From Chamaecrista fasciculata (taxonomy: Eukaryota; Streptophyta; Magnoliopsida; Fabales; Fabaceae): a DNA stretch of 64,000 bases. Position numbers and translations under genes: made by a program. The DNA is taken from positions 190,236 through 254,235 of the forward strand of contig QANZ01005755.1 of assembly GCA_003254925.1 (NCBI GenBank). Reading direction: 5' to 3'. Below the pieces are notes generated by a model. That model was given only the letters and a program-made list of their open reading frames with translations. It was not told the DNA's origin and searched no databases. Positions 12,811 to 24,100 of this stretch are shown one piece after another; position 1 is the stretch's first letter; every line of letters starts with the position of its first letter.

Positions 12811-12996
12811 AATGTCTTTTTTGGCTTTCTCTATTCTTCAATTTTCTGTGTATTTATTACTTTCTTAAATTGAAGTTTGGAATGAGCTATAGATAAAGCT
12901 TTGAATGTCTTCTTTGGCTTTCTCTGTTCTTCAATTTTTTGTGTATTTATTACTTTCTTAAATTGAAGTTTGGAATGGGCTATAGATAAAACTTTA
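12811..12996. repeat. Tandem duplication, period 93 bp
   Basis: Two adjacent copies (12811-12903 and 12904-12996), each beginning 'aatgtct' and containing 'ggctttctct.ttcttcaatt' and 'gaagtttggaatg.gctatag'. Few mismatches separate them, so the duplication is fairly recent. Non-coding. Confidence 0.8.
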
Positions 12997-13664
12997 AAGC
13001 TTTGATCCAGTTTGTGACTGCCAAACTTTGCTGAACTGAAGTTAGAGGCTGCTAAATTCTGACCAAACTTCAGAGTATAAAACCATGTTTTTTCTTTCCC
13101 TTTTTATGGTTGTCATTAGTAATTACTTTGCTGAACTGAAAGTATTTTTGTTGTGGGAAGAATATTAATATAACCACACACACATAATACATCTATACTA
13201 AAGCATCCACTTTGTCATTTATTAAAGTGTTGTTGCAGGGGCCATTAGCTTGGGCTTTGATTGTTTGGCGCTGCAGCTTGGTTTTTAGCTCTTTTGACAA
13301 AATCGTCATTTATTAGTGGTAGCGATGCATATATATATATATCCAATATTCCAATATATATATATATATATTCTCTACGTATTGGAATGAAAATATCCAA
13401 TATTCCAATATATATATCCATAAGGAGAAAAGAACAACGGGAGGAATAAAGCTAAAACAACCTAACGGGATGCTAAAGTTATCGGGGAAGACTGCATCAT
13501 TTTTCTTTAACTATATGTAATCTATCCAATATCTAATATATACCAAATATTTTTTAATAGGTGAATTCGGGCGAGTATTTTGAATACTTGTCCAAATGTC
13601 ATCCCTAATTTATATGGACGGGAGGATTGCGAAAAAGGATTGCTAAGTGCTTTATTTTAAAAGT
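12997..13664. other. Repeat-rich intergenic DNA, no gene
   Basis: Contains a second partial duplication ('tttgctgaactgaa' at about 13026 and 13129). It also has a TA-rich block in which 'atatccaatattccaatata' occurs twice, near 13339 and 13393. A fragment at 13590-13613 is shared with the GATATCC element at 7140-7160. Confidence 0.5.
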
Positions 13665-14045
13665 AAAAGCATTAATTTTGTCCCTAAACTTCATACTAAT
13701 TGTCGGTTTCGTTTTCAATCTTTTTTTTGTGTGATCAATTTTATCTATAATATTTTACATTTTGGTCAGTTTTATATTTTGACTAACTTCTTTCAATAAA
13801 TTAATAACAAATTGTATCCTATTTTTCAATATGAGTTCATATTTAAGTTTTTTTTAATTGATTTTACATTATATATCATTAGCCATGTAGATTATGTCAT
13901 TAATTTTTGGCTAAAGTAAGAGTATATGATGAAATTGACCAAAATATGAAACATTAGAGATAAAATTGACTGCAAAAAAAGTTTAAAAACAAATTTGATA
14001 ATTGATGTAAAGTTTAAAGACTAAAATAACAATTTTGCATTTTTA
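13665..14045. repeat. Diverged second copy of the 11345 foldback
   Basis: It has the same order of motifs as 11345-11810: 'ttttgtccctaaactt', 'ttttgactaacttctttcaa', 'ttacattatatatcattagcca' and 'ggctaaagta', then the complementary arm 'gatgaaattgaccaaaatatgaaa'. More substitutions than the first copy indicate greater age. Confidence 0.65.
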
Positions 14046-14145
14046 AATGTCGTATTCAATTTTAAGAAACTTGTGATAAATGTATATATGAATGAAACAT
14101 TATAATTTGTTTTGTCGTAAAATCAAATCTATTCAAGAAAAAGCA

Positions 14146-14440
14146 AAGGCTAGACGCTGACTTCCTTGCAAATTTGGGTTGTGACTGGCGGGATGGTGGC
14201 AAGGTGTTGGTCTTTTTCGTCGCCTCCGTTAGGATTGAGTTCTTTGATTTTGAGGGATGTTTTAGGTATTGGTTCAGAGAGGGCTTTCAGGGGTAGGTAG
14301 CGTTTTGCTCCCTCTCGTGTCCCTTCTCTGATTTGTGATTTGCGTTTTTGTTTTGCTTTGTGTCGTTTTGTGCCCTGTTTCTGGGGTGCGTTTTGTTGTT
14401 TGGCGTTTTGCCCGTCCTCGCCAAAAAAATAAAAAATAGA
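14146..14440 (+). mobile_element. 5'-truncated LINE tail (RNase H end, 3' UTR, poly-A)
   Basis: A 46-codon plus-strand frame (14156-14296) reads ADFLANLGCDWRDGGKVLVF and onward to ...FRYWFREGFQG, then a stop. 'AD-LAN-G' is typical of the last helix of the RNase H-like domain that ends many plant LINE pol proteins. A GC- and T-rich stretch of about 125 bp follows, then an A-rich tail (14423-14437), as expected for the 3' UTR and poly-A of a target-primed insertion. No reverse transcriptase remains. I saw no clear target-site duplication. The minus-strand ORF across this segment is a by-product. Confidence 0.45.
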
Positions 14441-14939
14441 GCTAGTGGAAACGAAGAGCGAAAATAAAGTGAAGCTAGGCAAATCAAACAAATCAAACGC
14501 AAAAGCAGCAACAAGATTAGCCAACTCCCATTTTACATGCAAACTTTGAAAAATGAATATTTCATCTTTATCCTAAATTGCTGGTTTCGCGATTAAATCA
14601 ACACGAATATTAACTTTTGATAAGGTATCTCTAAACTTCGTAATCTTTTTTCTTGAACAAACCAACCTAACTTCGTAATCTATTATAACCATCTTAACTG
14701 CTTTAACTACTTCACAATCTTTTTTTCTTATATTAATTCTTACATATAAAAACTTATTTATCTTTTTTTTTTCAAGGTACATATTTTCATTTTTACTCAC
14801 TCATATTATTCTTTCTCTAAGCACTTATTGATAGGGGTGCATACGGGCCGAGTCGGGTTTCGACCAGACTCAAGACTCAAGTTGGCACAGACTCAAGTTG
14901 GGACCACCGGATTCAGTCGGGCCCGACCGGGCCAAATAA

Positions 14940-15870
14940 CATTGTTTGTAAATATTAGATAGTCTTATTTAATATTTTACTTTAAATCGCTCAATTGTAT
15001 AACGAATAATGCACCGAATTTTAGTATATCTGTTAATTAAATTGTGATGTATTTATAAAGTGGATAATGATATTTTTCATATTTGTCGTTGTTTGTGAAT
15101 AACTGAATATTATATATTTTTAATTAATATTTTACTTTAAAGCGCTCAATTATATATCAGATTATGCACCGAATTATAGTATAGTTAGTTATTAATTTAT
15201 TTATTTTGTAAAATGGATAATGATATTATTCACATTTGTCAAATTTAAAGACATTGTTTGTGAATATTACATATTTTTATTTAATATTTCACTTTAATGC
15301 ATTCAATTGTATAACAGATTATACGCTGAACTGTAGTATATTTAGTTAATTAAATTGCGATGTATTTATAGAATGAATAATGGTATTATTCATATTTGTC
15401 AAGTTTAATGACATTATTTGCTCAAAGAAAATGTTTAATGACATTGTTTGTGAATCTTATATATTCTAATTTAATAATTTACTTTGAAATACTCGATCAT
15501 ATAATAGACTAGGGGCTTTGCGTGCTCTAACGGGCACGCAAATATGTATGTAAAATAAATAAGAGACTAAATTGTTAACTTAGTAAAGAAAGAGAGACTA
15601 AATAGTAAATTTTCTCTTATTTTTAATTCATAGACTATAGTGGAGCCATATAATATAAGATTATGCTTCAAATTATAGTATATTTAGTTAATTAAATTGC
15701 GATGCATTTATAGAACGGATAATTGTACTATTCATATTTGTCAAGTTTAATGACATTGTTCGCGAAATATTATATATTTTTATTTAATAATTTATTTTAA
15801 AGCGCTCGATTATATAACGGATTATGTGCCGAATTACCGTATATTTAGTTAATTTATGTTTAGTACACTA
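14940..15870. repeat. Degenerate tandem array, about 5 units of 147-190 bp
   Basis: The marker 'cattgtttgtgaatatta', with variants, starts at 14940, 15087, 15252, 15442 and 15754. Between markers each unit repeats 'ttactttaaa.cgctcaattatata', 'gattatgcaccgaattatag', 'atatttagttaattaaatt' and 'attcatatttgtcaa'. The last spacing (312) falls to 159 once the 153-bp insertion at 15509 is removed. Units are diverged, so this is an old satellite-like array. A short 'gggccgagtcgggtttcga' repeat lies just upstream (14845-14930). Confidence 0.7.
15509..15661 (-). mobile_element. Non-autonomous mini-Helitron, 153 bp
   Basis: On the minus strand the element begins TC (15661-15660) and ends CTAG (15512-15509). 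A hairpin lies just inside the 3' end: TTTGCGTGC, 8-base loop, GCACGCAAA, then four bases and CTAG. TC start, hairpin and CTRR end are the Helitron hallmarks. It sits between host A (15508) and host T (15662), the expected A|T target, with no target duplication. Sibling units of the surrounding array read 'agattatgc' without interruption, which matches the two flanks joined. A second copy of the 3' region is at 60788. It is non-coding and depends on a Helitron elsewhere. Confidence 0.75.
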
Positions 15871-16216
15871 AAAATTAGTATTATCTCCAAACAATACTTA
15901 AAAAAGAAAATAAATAAATAAATACATAGCACACAGATTTTGTTTTCCTTGATAGAACATAGTATAAGAGTGCAGCGAATCCAAATTTATGACCATAAGA
16001 AAGGACTTACCATAAAAAGGGAAATGTAAATGTTATGAAATCTGACTGAGGAGGAAAATTTCTGAATTTCGTATATTGTTTCTTTGTGGAGAATTGCGTT
16101 ATAGGTAATTTTCATAAGATGGAATGATAAAATTGCAAATAGTATAAATACAATGCAATAATATTTGATAGAATCCTTACTCATAAAAATGCGCAGCAGA
16201 TAGTGCAAATGTAGAA
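15871..16216. other. AT-rich upstream region of the bZIP gene
   Basis: No coding sequence seen. It probably includes the distal promoter of the bZIP gene. Confidence 0.5.
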
Positions 16217-16224
16217 TATAAAAG
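16217..16224 (+). promoter_or_regulatory. Candidate TATA box of the bZIP gene
   Basis: TATAAAAG, about 410 bases before the bZIP ATG. A pyrimidine-rich leader with 'ctctctttctcttc' blocks starts roughly 100 bases downstream. The intervening 5' leader has no convincing in-frame ATG and may contain an intron. Confidence 0.4.
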
Positions 16225-16633
16225 CGCGTCGAAATGAAATGACTCAAACAGTGTAGTGAGACACGAATTACGCATTTCGGTCAAATTTCAACGTCCAATC
16301 GTCATCGCCCAAAGAACGTTACGAGCTTTTCTCTCTCAGAAGAGCCTAAGCGACGTTTCTTATGTGAGCTTTGTTGCTCTGAACATCTCTGTTCTTGCTA
16401 GCATCACCCTCGCTTTTGCTTCCATTGATTTTCTCTCTGTCTATCGCTCTCTCTTTCTCTTCATTTTCTTCTTTGTGCAGTTTTCTGTTCTGTGAGCTTC
16501 GTTTTTCGCTGCGACAAGATAGGGCTTCTTTAGTATCGTCATCACCAGGTAGAGAATCTAAACTACCGTGCTCGTCGTGGATTACCTGTAATTTATTCGG
16601 TTGTTTGTTGTCATAAACTGTGCAATTTTATGT

Positions 16634-19548
16634 ATGGATAGTTTTGATTATAAACCACCTAAGTCAATGGAAGGTGTCGAGTCTGGTAATAGTGGTAGTT
16701 CTAGTATACAACGAGCATTTGGTTCGTCTTCTTCAGGAACAGCTCCTAGACCATTGAATCGATTGAATGCTTCTAGCTTCATTCCCTCTCAAATGGGTGC
16801 CTCTGCTATTTTGTCTCACCAAAACATGAGTCCTGAGAATCTGAAACCTGGTATACCTCCGTCCCACCCTAATATACCGCCTTCAGTGCCCTATCCCCAA
16901 ATTGTGGAGTCTCAATCAGCTTCTCAGCAATTACGCTCTCCGAATATGAGACCTCGCGCTTCTCATTCAAGGTCTTTGTCTCAACACTCATTCTTTTCCC
17001 TGGATGGCTTGCCCCCATTGAGTCCTTCACTTTATTGTGAGCCCTCGCCAACCGCTTTTTCTAACTCCATTTCCCCGGACTTGTCCATGAAAGAAAGTGT
17101 TGTCTCTCATGTTCCCTCCATTTCTCTGCCTGGAAATCGGGATCATGCTCCTCAGGTTGGTCATAGCGTTCTTCCTCGTAAAGGACACAGGCGCTCTAGT
17201 AGTGATACTCCGTTAGGAATCTCTGGTTTTCTTCACTCCTCCCCTCAGTTGGCTCCCTCTGCTCCTTGGATGGATCTGGATAATCCATTTTCTAGAGGAG
17301 GAAGCTCAGGTTTTGAGAAGCCAATTCCGTTGGTGAGAAGACAGGAGCCAAAGGAGGAGGAGGGTAATGCTGATTACTTCAATGCGACGTCTATGGTTGA
17401 AAAGAAAGAGGAATCCTTGGATGATTTAATTAGTGTGTATATGAATTTGGAGAACATTGACACTCTGAATCCATCTGGTGCGGATGATTCAAAGACTTTT
17501 GAAAGCAGTGATAATGAAGTTGATAGTCATGGATTTGCAAAGATAAACCCTACACAGGGGGCAACTTCAAGCTCTTTGGAAGATAGGAAGGAAGGAACCA
17601 AGAGGAGTTCTAGTGGGGAGATTGCACCAGGTGGTCGACACCGGAGAAGTTTCTCATTGGATAGTTCTATAGGTAACTTGTATTTAGAAGATGAATCACC
17701 AAAGCTTCCTTCTATGGGAAGCGGAGTTGGTCAACGTTCGCCTGGTAGTTCAAATGATGGTAAAACATCTGATATCAACATGGACTTCGGGAATGGTGAA
17801 TTCAGTGAAGTGGAGCTAAAGAAAATAATGGAGAGTGATAAACTTGCTGAGATTGCTTTGTCAGATCCCAAGCGTGCAAAAAGGTATTTTCTATCTTCTC
17901 TTTTCCCCCCTATTTCTATCTATATATTTAAATTTAAAAAATATTTACTCATTGGGGGCTTATATATTTGTTCAGAATATTGGCTAATCGCCAATCAGCT
18001 GCTCGTTCAAAGGAACGTAAGCTTCGGTACATTGCTGAACTAGAGCACAAGGTGCAAACCCTTCAGACAGAGACAACTACAATGTCCACTCAATTTACCA
18101 AGTTACAGGTGGGTATCTTCTGTGAATTGTGATGAGGTTATATCCTCTTCTCCAAATTAATTGTTTCTACTAGAACTTAGTTTTATGATTTAATTTTTCA
18201 TGAATCATGTGCACAATTGCTGATTCTGGTTTTTGTGCTTGGTTCCAGAGGAACTTCTCAGATCTTAAAAGTGAGAACAACGAGCTGAAATTCAGGCTTC
18301 AAGCCATCGAACAGCAGTCTCAACTGAAAGATGGTTTGTATATACTCTTTTTTCTCCCCTTTTTGCTTGTCTGCTAAAAGCTACCTCCTTTGCAAGTTGA
18401 ATATTTTTCTAGGTGAATGTTCCAGTCAAATAACTTTATATATGACAATGTTCGATGATTATCTTCATCAATAAATGGACTCCTTGTGTAGTAATAATAT
18501 TCACTTCATTTGTATTAAAGATTGTGTGAAGATAGCATCGCATACATATGCTGGTATAAGTTTTCATCTAATTTTTTGAAGTGGTATATGTTAACAAAAC
18601 ATGAGGCACTTTTATACCATATTCTTCCTTGTGCTTGCTACTTCTTCATTCTATATGACCATTTCTGCTTCTTTATACCGGCATGGCATAGGTATCTTTG
18701 ATTTCATCTTGAACGAAAATCTTAGAAAACTGATAACTTTTGCACTAGTGCTGGTGATATTCATTATGAAACTTCTCAGTTTTATAAGTGTTTCTAAGTG
18801 CAAAACTTCTCAGTTTTATAAGTGTTTATAATGTTTTATAATGTTCATAAGGGTTTACAAATAAACCCACTGCTTTGGCATACCTTAATGTTTTGTTCTT
18901 TATTTGTCATGTCCAGTACAATATTTGTTAGATCAACTTGAAGTTGTGATGAATATAATACCTTCACCTGTCTGATCTGTTTCATCTGTTCAATTTTGTC
19001 CATGCTTGTAGAACTTGAGGAACATTAGTAGATGTGCTTTAGGATATATAATAGTATCAATTTCTATTTTTTGATTGAGCATTAGTGAAAGCAATGCATG
19101 CATATGCAGTAGTTCATTTCAGCATTATTTCTGTCTCAAGGTGCAAGGTCCTTTAGCTTTTATGTTTTTAAGTCTGACAGGATATTAACTACAAATACTA
19201 ATACTGTCTAATGAAGTGTGGTGGGTAGGTGAGTTTTAATCTCAATAATTTGCATTAATTTGTGTCCGTATTTGAGCAGCTCTGAATGAAACATTAACTT
19301 CTGAAGTCCAACGACTAAGGCTCACAGTCACAGAACTTGGTGGGGAGCCTGCATTCGCAGGTTGCGTGGGTCGCCAGCGTGCTGTTAACTTGCAAAGGTT
19401 CCAACCACACCGCGAGCAGCCTAGCCAGCTTGAACAACCACAAATGCAAAATCAACATCCTCAGAGAGATGCACAAACTCAGTCGCACCAGATTCAACAT
19501 AATGATTTGCATCTCCAGGAGCAAAAGGACAAGGCTACTGCCTACTAA
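16634..19548 (+). CDS. Group I bZIP transcription factor (bZIP29/bZIP30-like)
   Basis: DNA-binding factor of the VIP1/RSG/PosF21 group. Exons 16634-17883, 17976-18108, 18249-18333 and 19280-19548 join in phase to 578 residues. The N-terminal half is Ser/Pro-rich with [29 protein letters not shown], a [11 protein letters not shown] block and [10 protein letters not shown], all typical of AtbZIP29/30. Several R-x-x-S sites could bind 14-3-3 proteins, a known control of this group's nuclear entry. The basic region [16 protein letters not shown] (417-432) has Asn421-x7-Lys429; Lys in place of the usual Arg is the group I hallmark. A leucine zipper follows to about 520. The C-terminus is Gln-rich ([17 protein letters not shown]). 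The start is the first in-frame ATG. Intron 3 (946 bp) is much longer than the others. Family members act in cell-wall, root and reproductive development and in osmotic responses. Confidence 0.93.
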
Positions 19549-21144
19549 GTTGTGCACCAAATCATATAGAGGCAAGTGGATAGATAGCTGGCTGCTCTCC
19601 ATTCAAACTAGGTTTAATTTCTTTTGGAAATGGGTGGGATTAGTTTGCTTTTGTGTTTTGATCAGTCTGTTCATTACCTATTGAATTCATTATTTGTATG
19701 TTTCACCCATATATACATATAATGGTGTAGTTTTTTTTATCAATAGTAGTGGTTATGCTATAAATACAATTTCCGGCTTGCCATTGCCCTTTTTATCCTG
19801 GTAGGAAGTGAGTTTGTGTGAGTAAGAAAAAGTGGTATACGATTGATAATAAGTGTTTTGTCAAATTGTGTTTCTTACTATTTGAAAAAAAAAACCTTGG
19901 AAAACTTGGTATAACTGTGTTACTTTCACTAAGATGTATAAGATGTTTCCCCAAAAACCAAGATGTTTAAAATGTATTCTCTAGATAGAAGCCCACAATA
20001 GTCTGCATTCTGAAACAATCATTTTCTATTGCTGAGTCCTAAGGGTTGCGTTTTTTCTCGTTGGTGTCCAGACTGTAGTGTCCGTTAAGAAAATGCGAGT
20101 GCGTGTTTGAATTTATTTTATAATGTTTTTTTTTTATTTTTTTTTTATTTTTTTTTATATATATACAAGATACCTTGCTTTCTTTTAAGTTCTATAACAA
20201 TCATTTGTACCTATTTCTTTTAAACCCTACACGGCAACACAATCAATTTGTAACAATAATCGAATACTAGTATTAGTTTAAATGATCTCAGACATTACAA
20301 GAATCTAGAGATTTCATTTTTTCAAATTAAGTTCTGGTTAATGGTTATTCAAAATATAATATAGAAATATTAAGTACCTGCTTCACCTGTCATAACTGAT
20401 AACACTAATTTGAAAGCGCAATCTAAAATTGAAATAATTGCTGAATATAAGTATACGTACCGAAGCAATTCAGTGTCGGAAAAAATAGAGAAGGGAAGGC
20501 ATATTATCATTTCATAATTATCCTGCGTCAGCTATCTTACCGTCTTACTACTTAATCCTTTGTGATAATAATAATAATAAGTAAAAACCACCCCTTTTTC
20601 CTACCTAAAAAACAAAAAGAATCTCTTTCATCTGAAAATAAAAGTAAAAATCCAGGGCCTGAAATCCCTTGATGATATAGAAAATTGTTTTTCGATAAGG
20701 ATAAATTTATGTTTGATAAATACCTGTGTAATGGATAAGGAAATATTGGAGCAAAGAACATAGATACGAGTGACAGAGGGTCCAAAGCACTCGAAGAATT
20801 CTTTTTTCAAAGTTACCTCCTCTCCAAAATGCAAAATCTCTTTCTCTATATATATTAATAAATATTGAAAAAGTTCCTACTTCCTAGTTCCCCATACAAT
20901 CCGTCATTGTATATTTTCGTACTTTCTTTTCTGGAATCCAACTAGGGTTTCCTTTTCGTCCTGCACAAAACTCTACTCTACTATTACTCTCTCCCGCCCT
21001 GATCTTTACCTAGTAGCCGTCATTCACCGTTTTCCGCCAAGTTACCGCAGTTGATTTCTAAAATTTTGAATATCAGCCGTTAGATCTGGCATCTTGATAT
21101 CCCGAATACTGTTGACCGTTGCTTTCGCCGGAGTTTAGGGAAAA
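19549..21144. other. Spacer between bZIP and RCC1-type genes
   Basis: The bZIP 3' UTR lies at the left. The promoter and leader of the next gene lie at the right, where GC content rises from about 20940. No further gene is seen. A long poly-T block is at 20125-20160. Confidence 0.6.
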
Positions 21145-24100
21145 ATGTCCGCCGTCGAACCGGAGAAGAAGGACGAGAAAGAAGAGAAGGAAGTAGTGAA
21201 AGGGGGAGAGCTATTGTTCTGCGGAGCCACGTGTTGGGATATTATTGGTCGTCGCAAAGGCTCTCTTGAAGGCAACCTCCCCTCGCCCACTCGCCTTCGT
21301 CCTCTCGTCGGAATTGATATTCGATTCGTTGCTTCTGGTTGTGGTGAGTTTTTCTCAACCTCGTTTATTAACTGCTTCTGACTTTTTATTGAGCTCTTTT
21401 TTCTGATTATTATGTCCATTTTCTTTTAACATTTTCCTTCTTGTCAATATAGCGTCTTGCCATTGCGTGGCGTTGGATGTCCAAGGGCGTTGCTACACAT
21501 GGGGGCGCAACGAGGCATGACTATACATGTCGATGAAATGAATGAATTCCTGGCATTTTTGTTTTTTGAAATTACATTTACGGTTCGATTGACTTGTGAG
21601 ATTTGGCTTACAGAAGGGGCAACTGGGTCATGGAGATACCATTCAGCGCGATAGGCCGACTGTGGTGTCTGAACTTTCCAAGTGAGCTTTCTGCAGTTAT
21701 TGCCCGTTTGTCTCTTTTTCTTTTACCATTTCAGCAACAACTTTCCTCCACTTTTTTTTTTCATCTTTATGTTGTATTTCTGTGTGTATAATCTAACATA
21801 TAAGGAATATGATCATGATTCGTAGACTTAATTTTTAGAGAGCGTGAAGCATATGCTTGTGTGTGTTATCGAGGCAGTACAGGAATTTCCCATCTCTTAT
21901 GGGAGAGAAGATATTGTGGAAATTGTGTTTTACAACTTCAATTTGCATAAAATACTGGATTTAGTCCTTGTCTTATCCATGATCAATTTCGAAGTTGCTT
22001 GTATATTGTCATCTGTAAGACTTTTTGTTGTAAATTTTTGCAGTCTTAATTGTAAACTTATTTATTCTCTTTTTATTGAAGATACAAAATTACTAAAGCT
22101 GGAGCAGGGAGGAGCCACACAGTGGTTGTTACTGAGGATGGAAACTCTCTTGCCTTCGGTTGGAATAAGCATGGGCAGCTAGGTTCAGGTTCTGCTAAAA
22201 ATGGTATGTTCTTGTGTGTTCTCTGAACTGGTGCAATGTTCAGTAATGCAGAATTGATGATCATAATTGTTTTCTTGGGTGGCTAGTGTGATCAATGCCT
22301 TTCCTAGTTAGTATGCTTTGTTCAAGGCATGTGCAGTGTCTGTAGTACGGCTTGCTTCTTAATCATGTTTGTGCTGATTGGAAGTTTTGAACCCATAGTT
22401 AATCTGATTTTATTTTAACATGGTTGTAGTTGGAATGTTGTAGGACTGTCGTGATGATTTAATCTTTTATGAAGGGTCTTTCCTTTATATTAACTATGAC
22501 CACAGAATACCAAGTACACTCTAGTGTGAAGATCAATTTAGAGGTTATGCTAATGCTTTGGGATATTAAAATGGGTGGGACGAGCTCGCTATAGCTTTTT
22601 AATCAATCATAATTCATAAAAACACTTTGTTTGAATTTGAAACATCATATAGAGGGTAATGTGATGAGTTAGAATAGTCATGTGATCTCTTGTTGAAATC
22701 AACGCCGTATTTGATTAATTCACTGGCGGTGGTGAACTTTTCTTGCGTGTTACATAGTAGATTAATGCTTGCTTTTTTGTGTTACAAATTATGGTAGCTG
22801 CTACGTATTGCAATGCTGGTGATGATGCTTATGTCTACCCATCTCTGCTTTTCCTTTGGTGATAAGTACGTTGCATAGTAACAATTGCTTAGTTCTTTTT
22901 CTAATGCATGATCCTCAATGATCTTTGTGGGTATTTATGATTACACTAACCTTGAGGAATGACTAACATCCTTGCTTTTTTTTTTTTTGCAGAAATTGAG
23001 TCATCTCCGGTTTCCTGTCTTGTGTCTGAAGTACACAATACTGCATGTGGTGGTGACTTCACTGTATGGTTGTCTACCATTGAAGGAGCTTCTATACTGT
23101 ATGTTTCATGGATAAAATATGCATGACTTTTTCTTGATTTTCAATCTTCTTACCCGATTTTTTGTCTGTTCTTGCTTGAGACAAATTTGTGACTTTCAAA
23201 TATTTCTTTGTTTTGCTCTGTTTTCCAGGACTGCAGGGCTTCCTCAATATGGACAACTTGGGCATGGCACAGATAATGAGGTATCTGGAAGTTGTTTTAT
23301 GGCATTTGTTCTCCAAAATATTTGCTGAATTTATTAATTTTAACCATATCAGGGGGCAGATTAGAGCACTATTCTTGTTTCATCTTATGTTTAAGCAAAT
23401 GTAGGCTGTGCTAATTTGAGGCATGATGAAACTGTTATCCTTGAAACTTTACCAAGACTCGGATATGCCTTAAACTTTTGATAAGCATGCTCTACATGGA
23501 ACCACTCATTTGCTTATTTATATGTTCTGCTTATGCAAGTGTCACATTCATGTGCATGCGTGGTAAATCAAAGATTGGAAAAAGCTAGATATATCGTTTT
23601 ATCTGCTTGCAGTACAATTCCAAAGACAGCTCTGTGAAGTTGGTTTATGAAGCCCAACCACGTCCTCGAGCAATTGCTACTCTTTCTGGGGAAACAATAG
23701 TCAAAGTGGCCTGTGGAACAAATCACACAGGTCGGTACATTGTGTTTTTGGTCACTTGCTCATTTTATCTTGTGTATTACTTTTCCTTAATACTTTCTAT
23801 TTTTGGTATTTAGTGGCGGTGGATAAGAATGGCTTCGTTTATACGTGAGTACAATTTAGTTATTTAAATTGATACTTTGCTTCCTTGTTTATGTGTAGAA
23901 TAAGTTCTAATTGTTGATAATCAATTTGTGTAGGTGGGGTTTTGGTGGATATGGAAGGTCAGTGCTTACTTATCAGATTGTGCTGTCAATGTTGTATGGA
24001 CTACCCAAAAAATTGCGGATGTTTTTTTTTTGTTTTTGGGGTCCCCATGTGTTTTCTGTGCCAGTGTCCTTTGAAGCTCTGGATTCTGTAGGCTAGGACA

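Noticed and set aside
14150..14542. 130-codon minus-strand ORF
   Set aside because: Starts from a TTG and runs antisense through the LINE 3' UTR. The plus-strand RNase H-like reading with a stop, 3' UTR and poly-A explains the segment better.
16256..16616. Upstream ORFs in the bZIP leader
   Set aside because: They begin at GTG or TTG, not ATG, and lie in the pyrimidine-rich leader.
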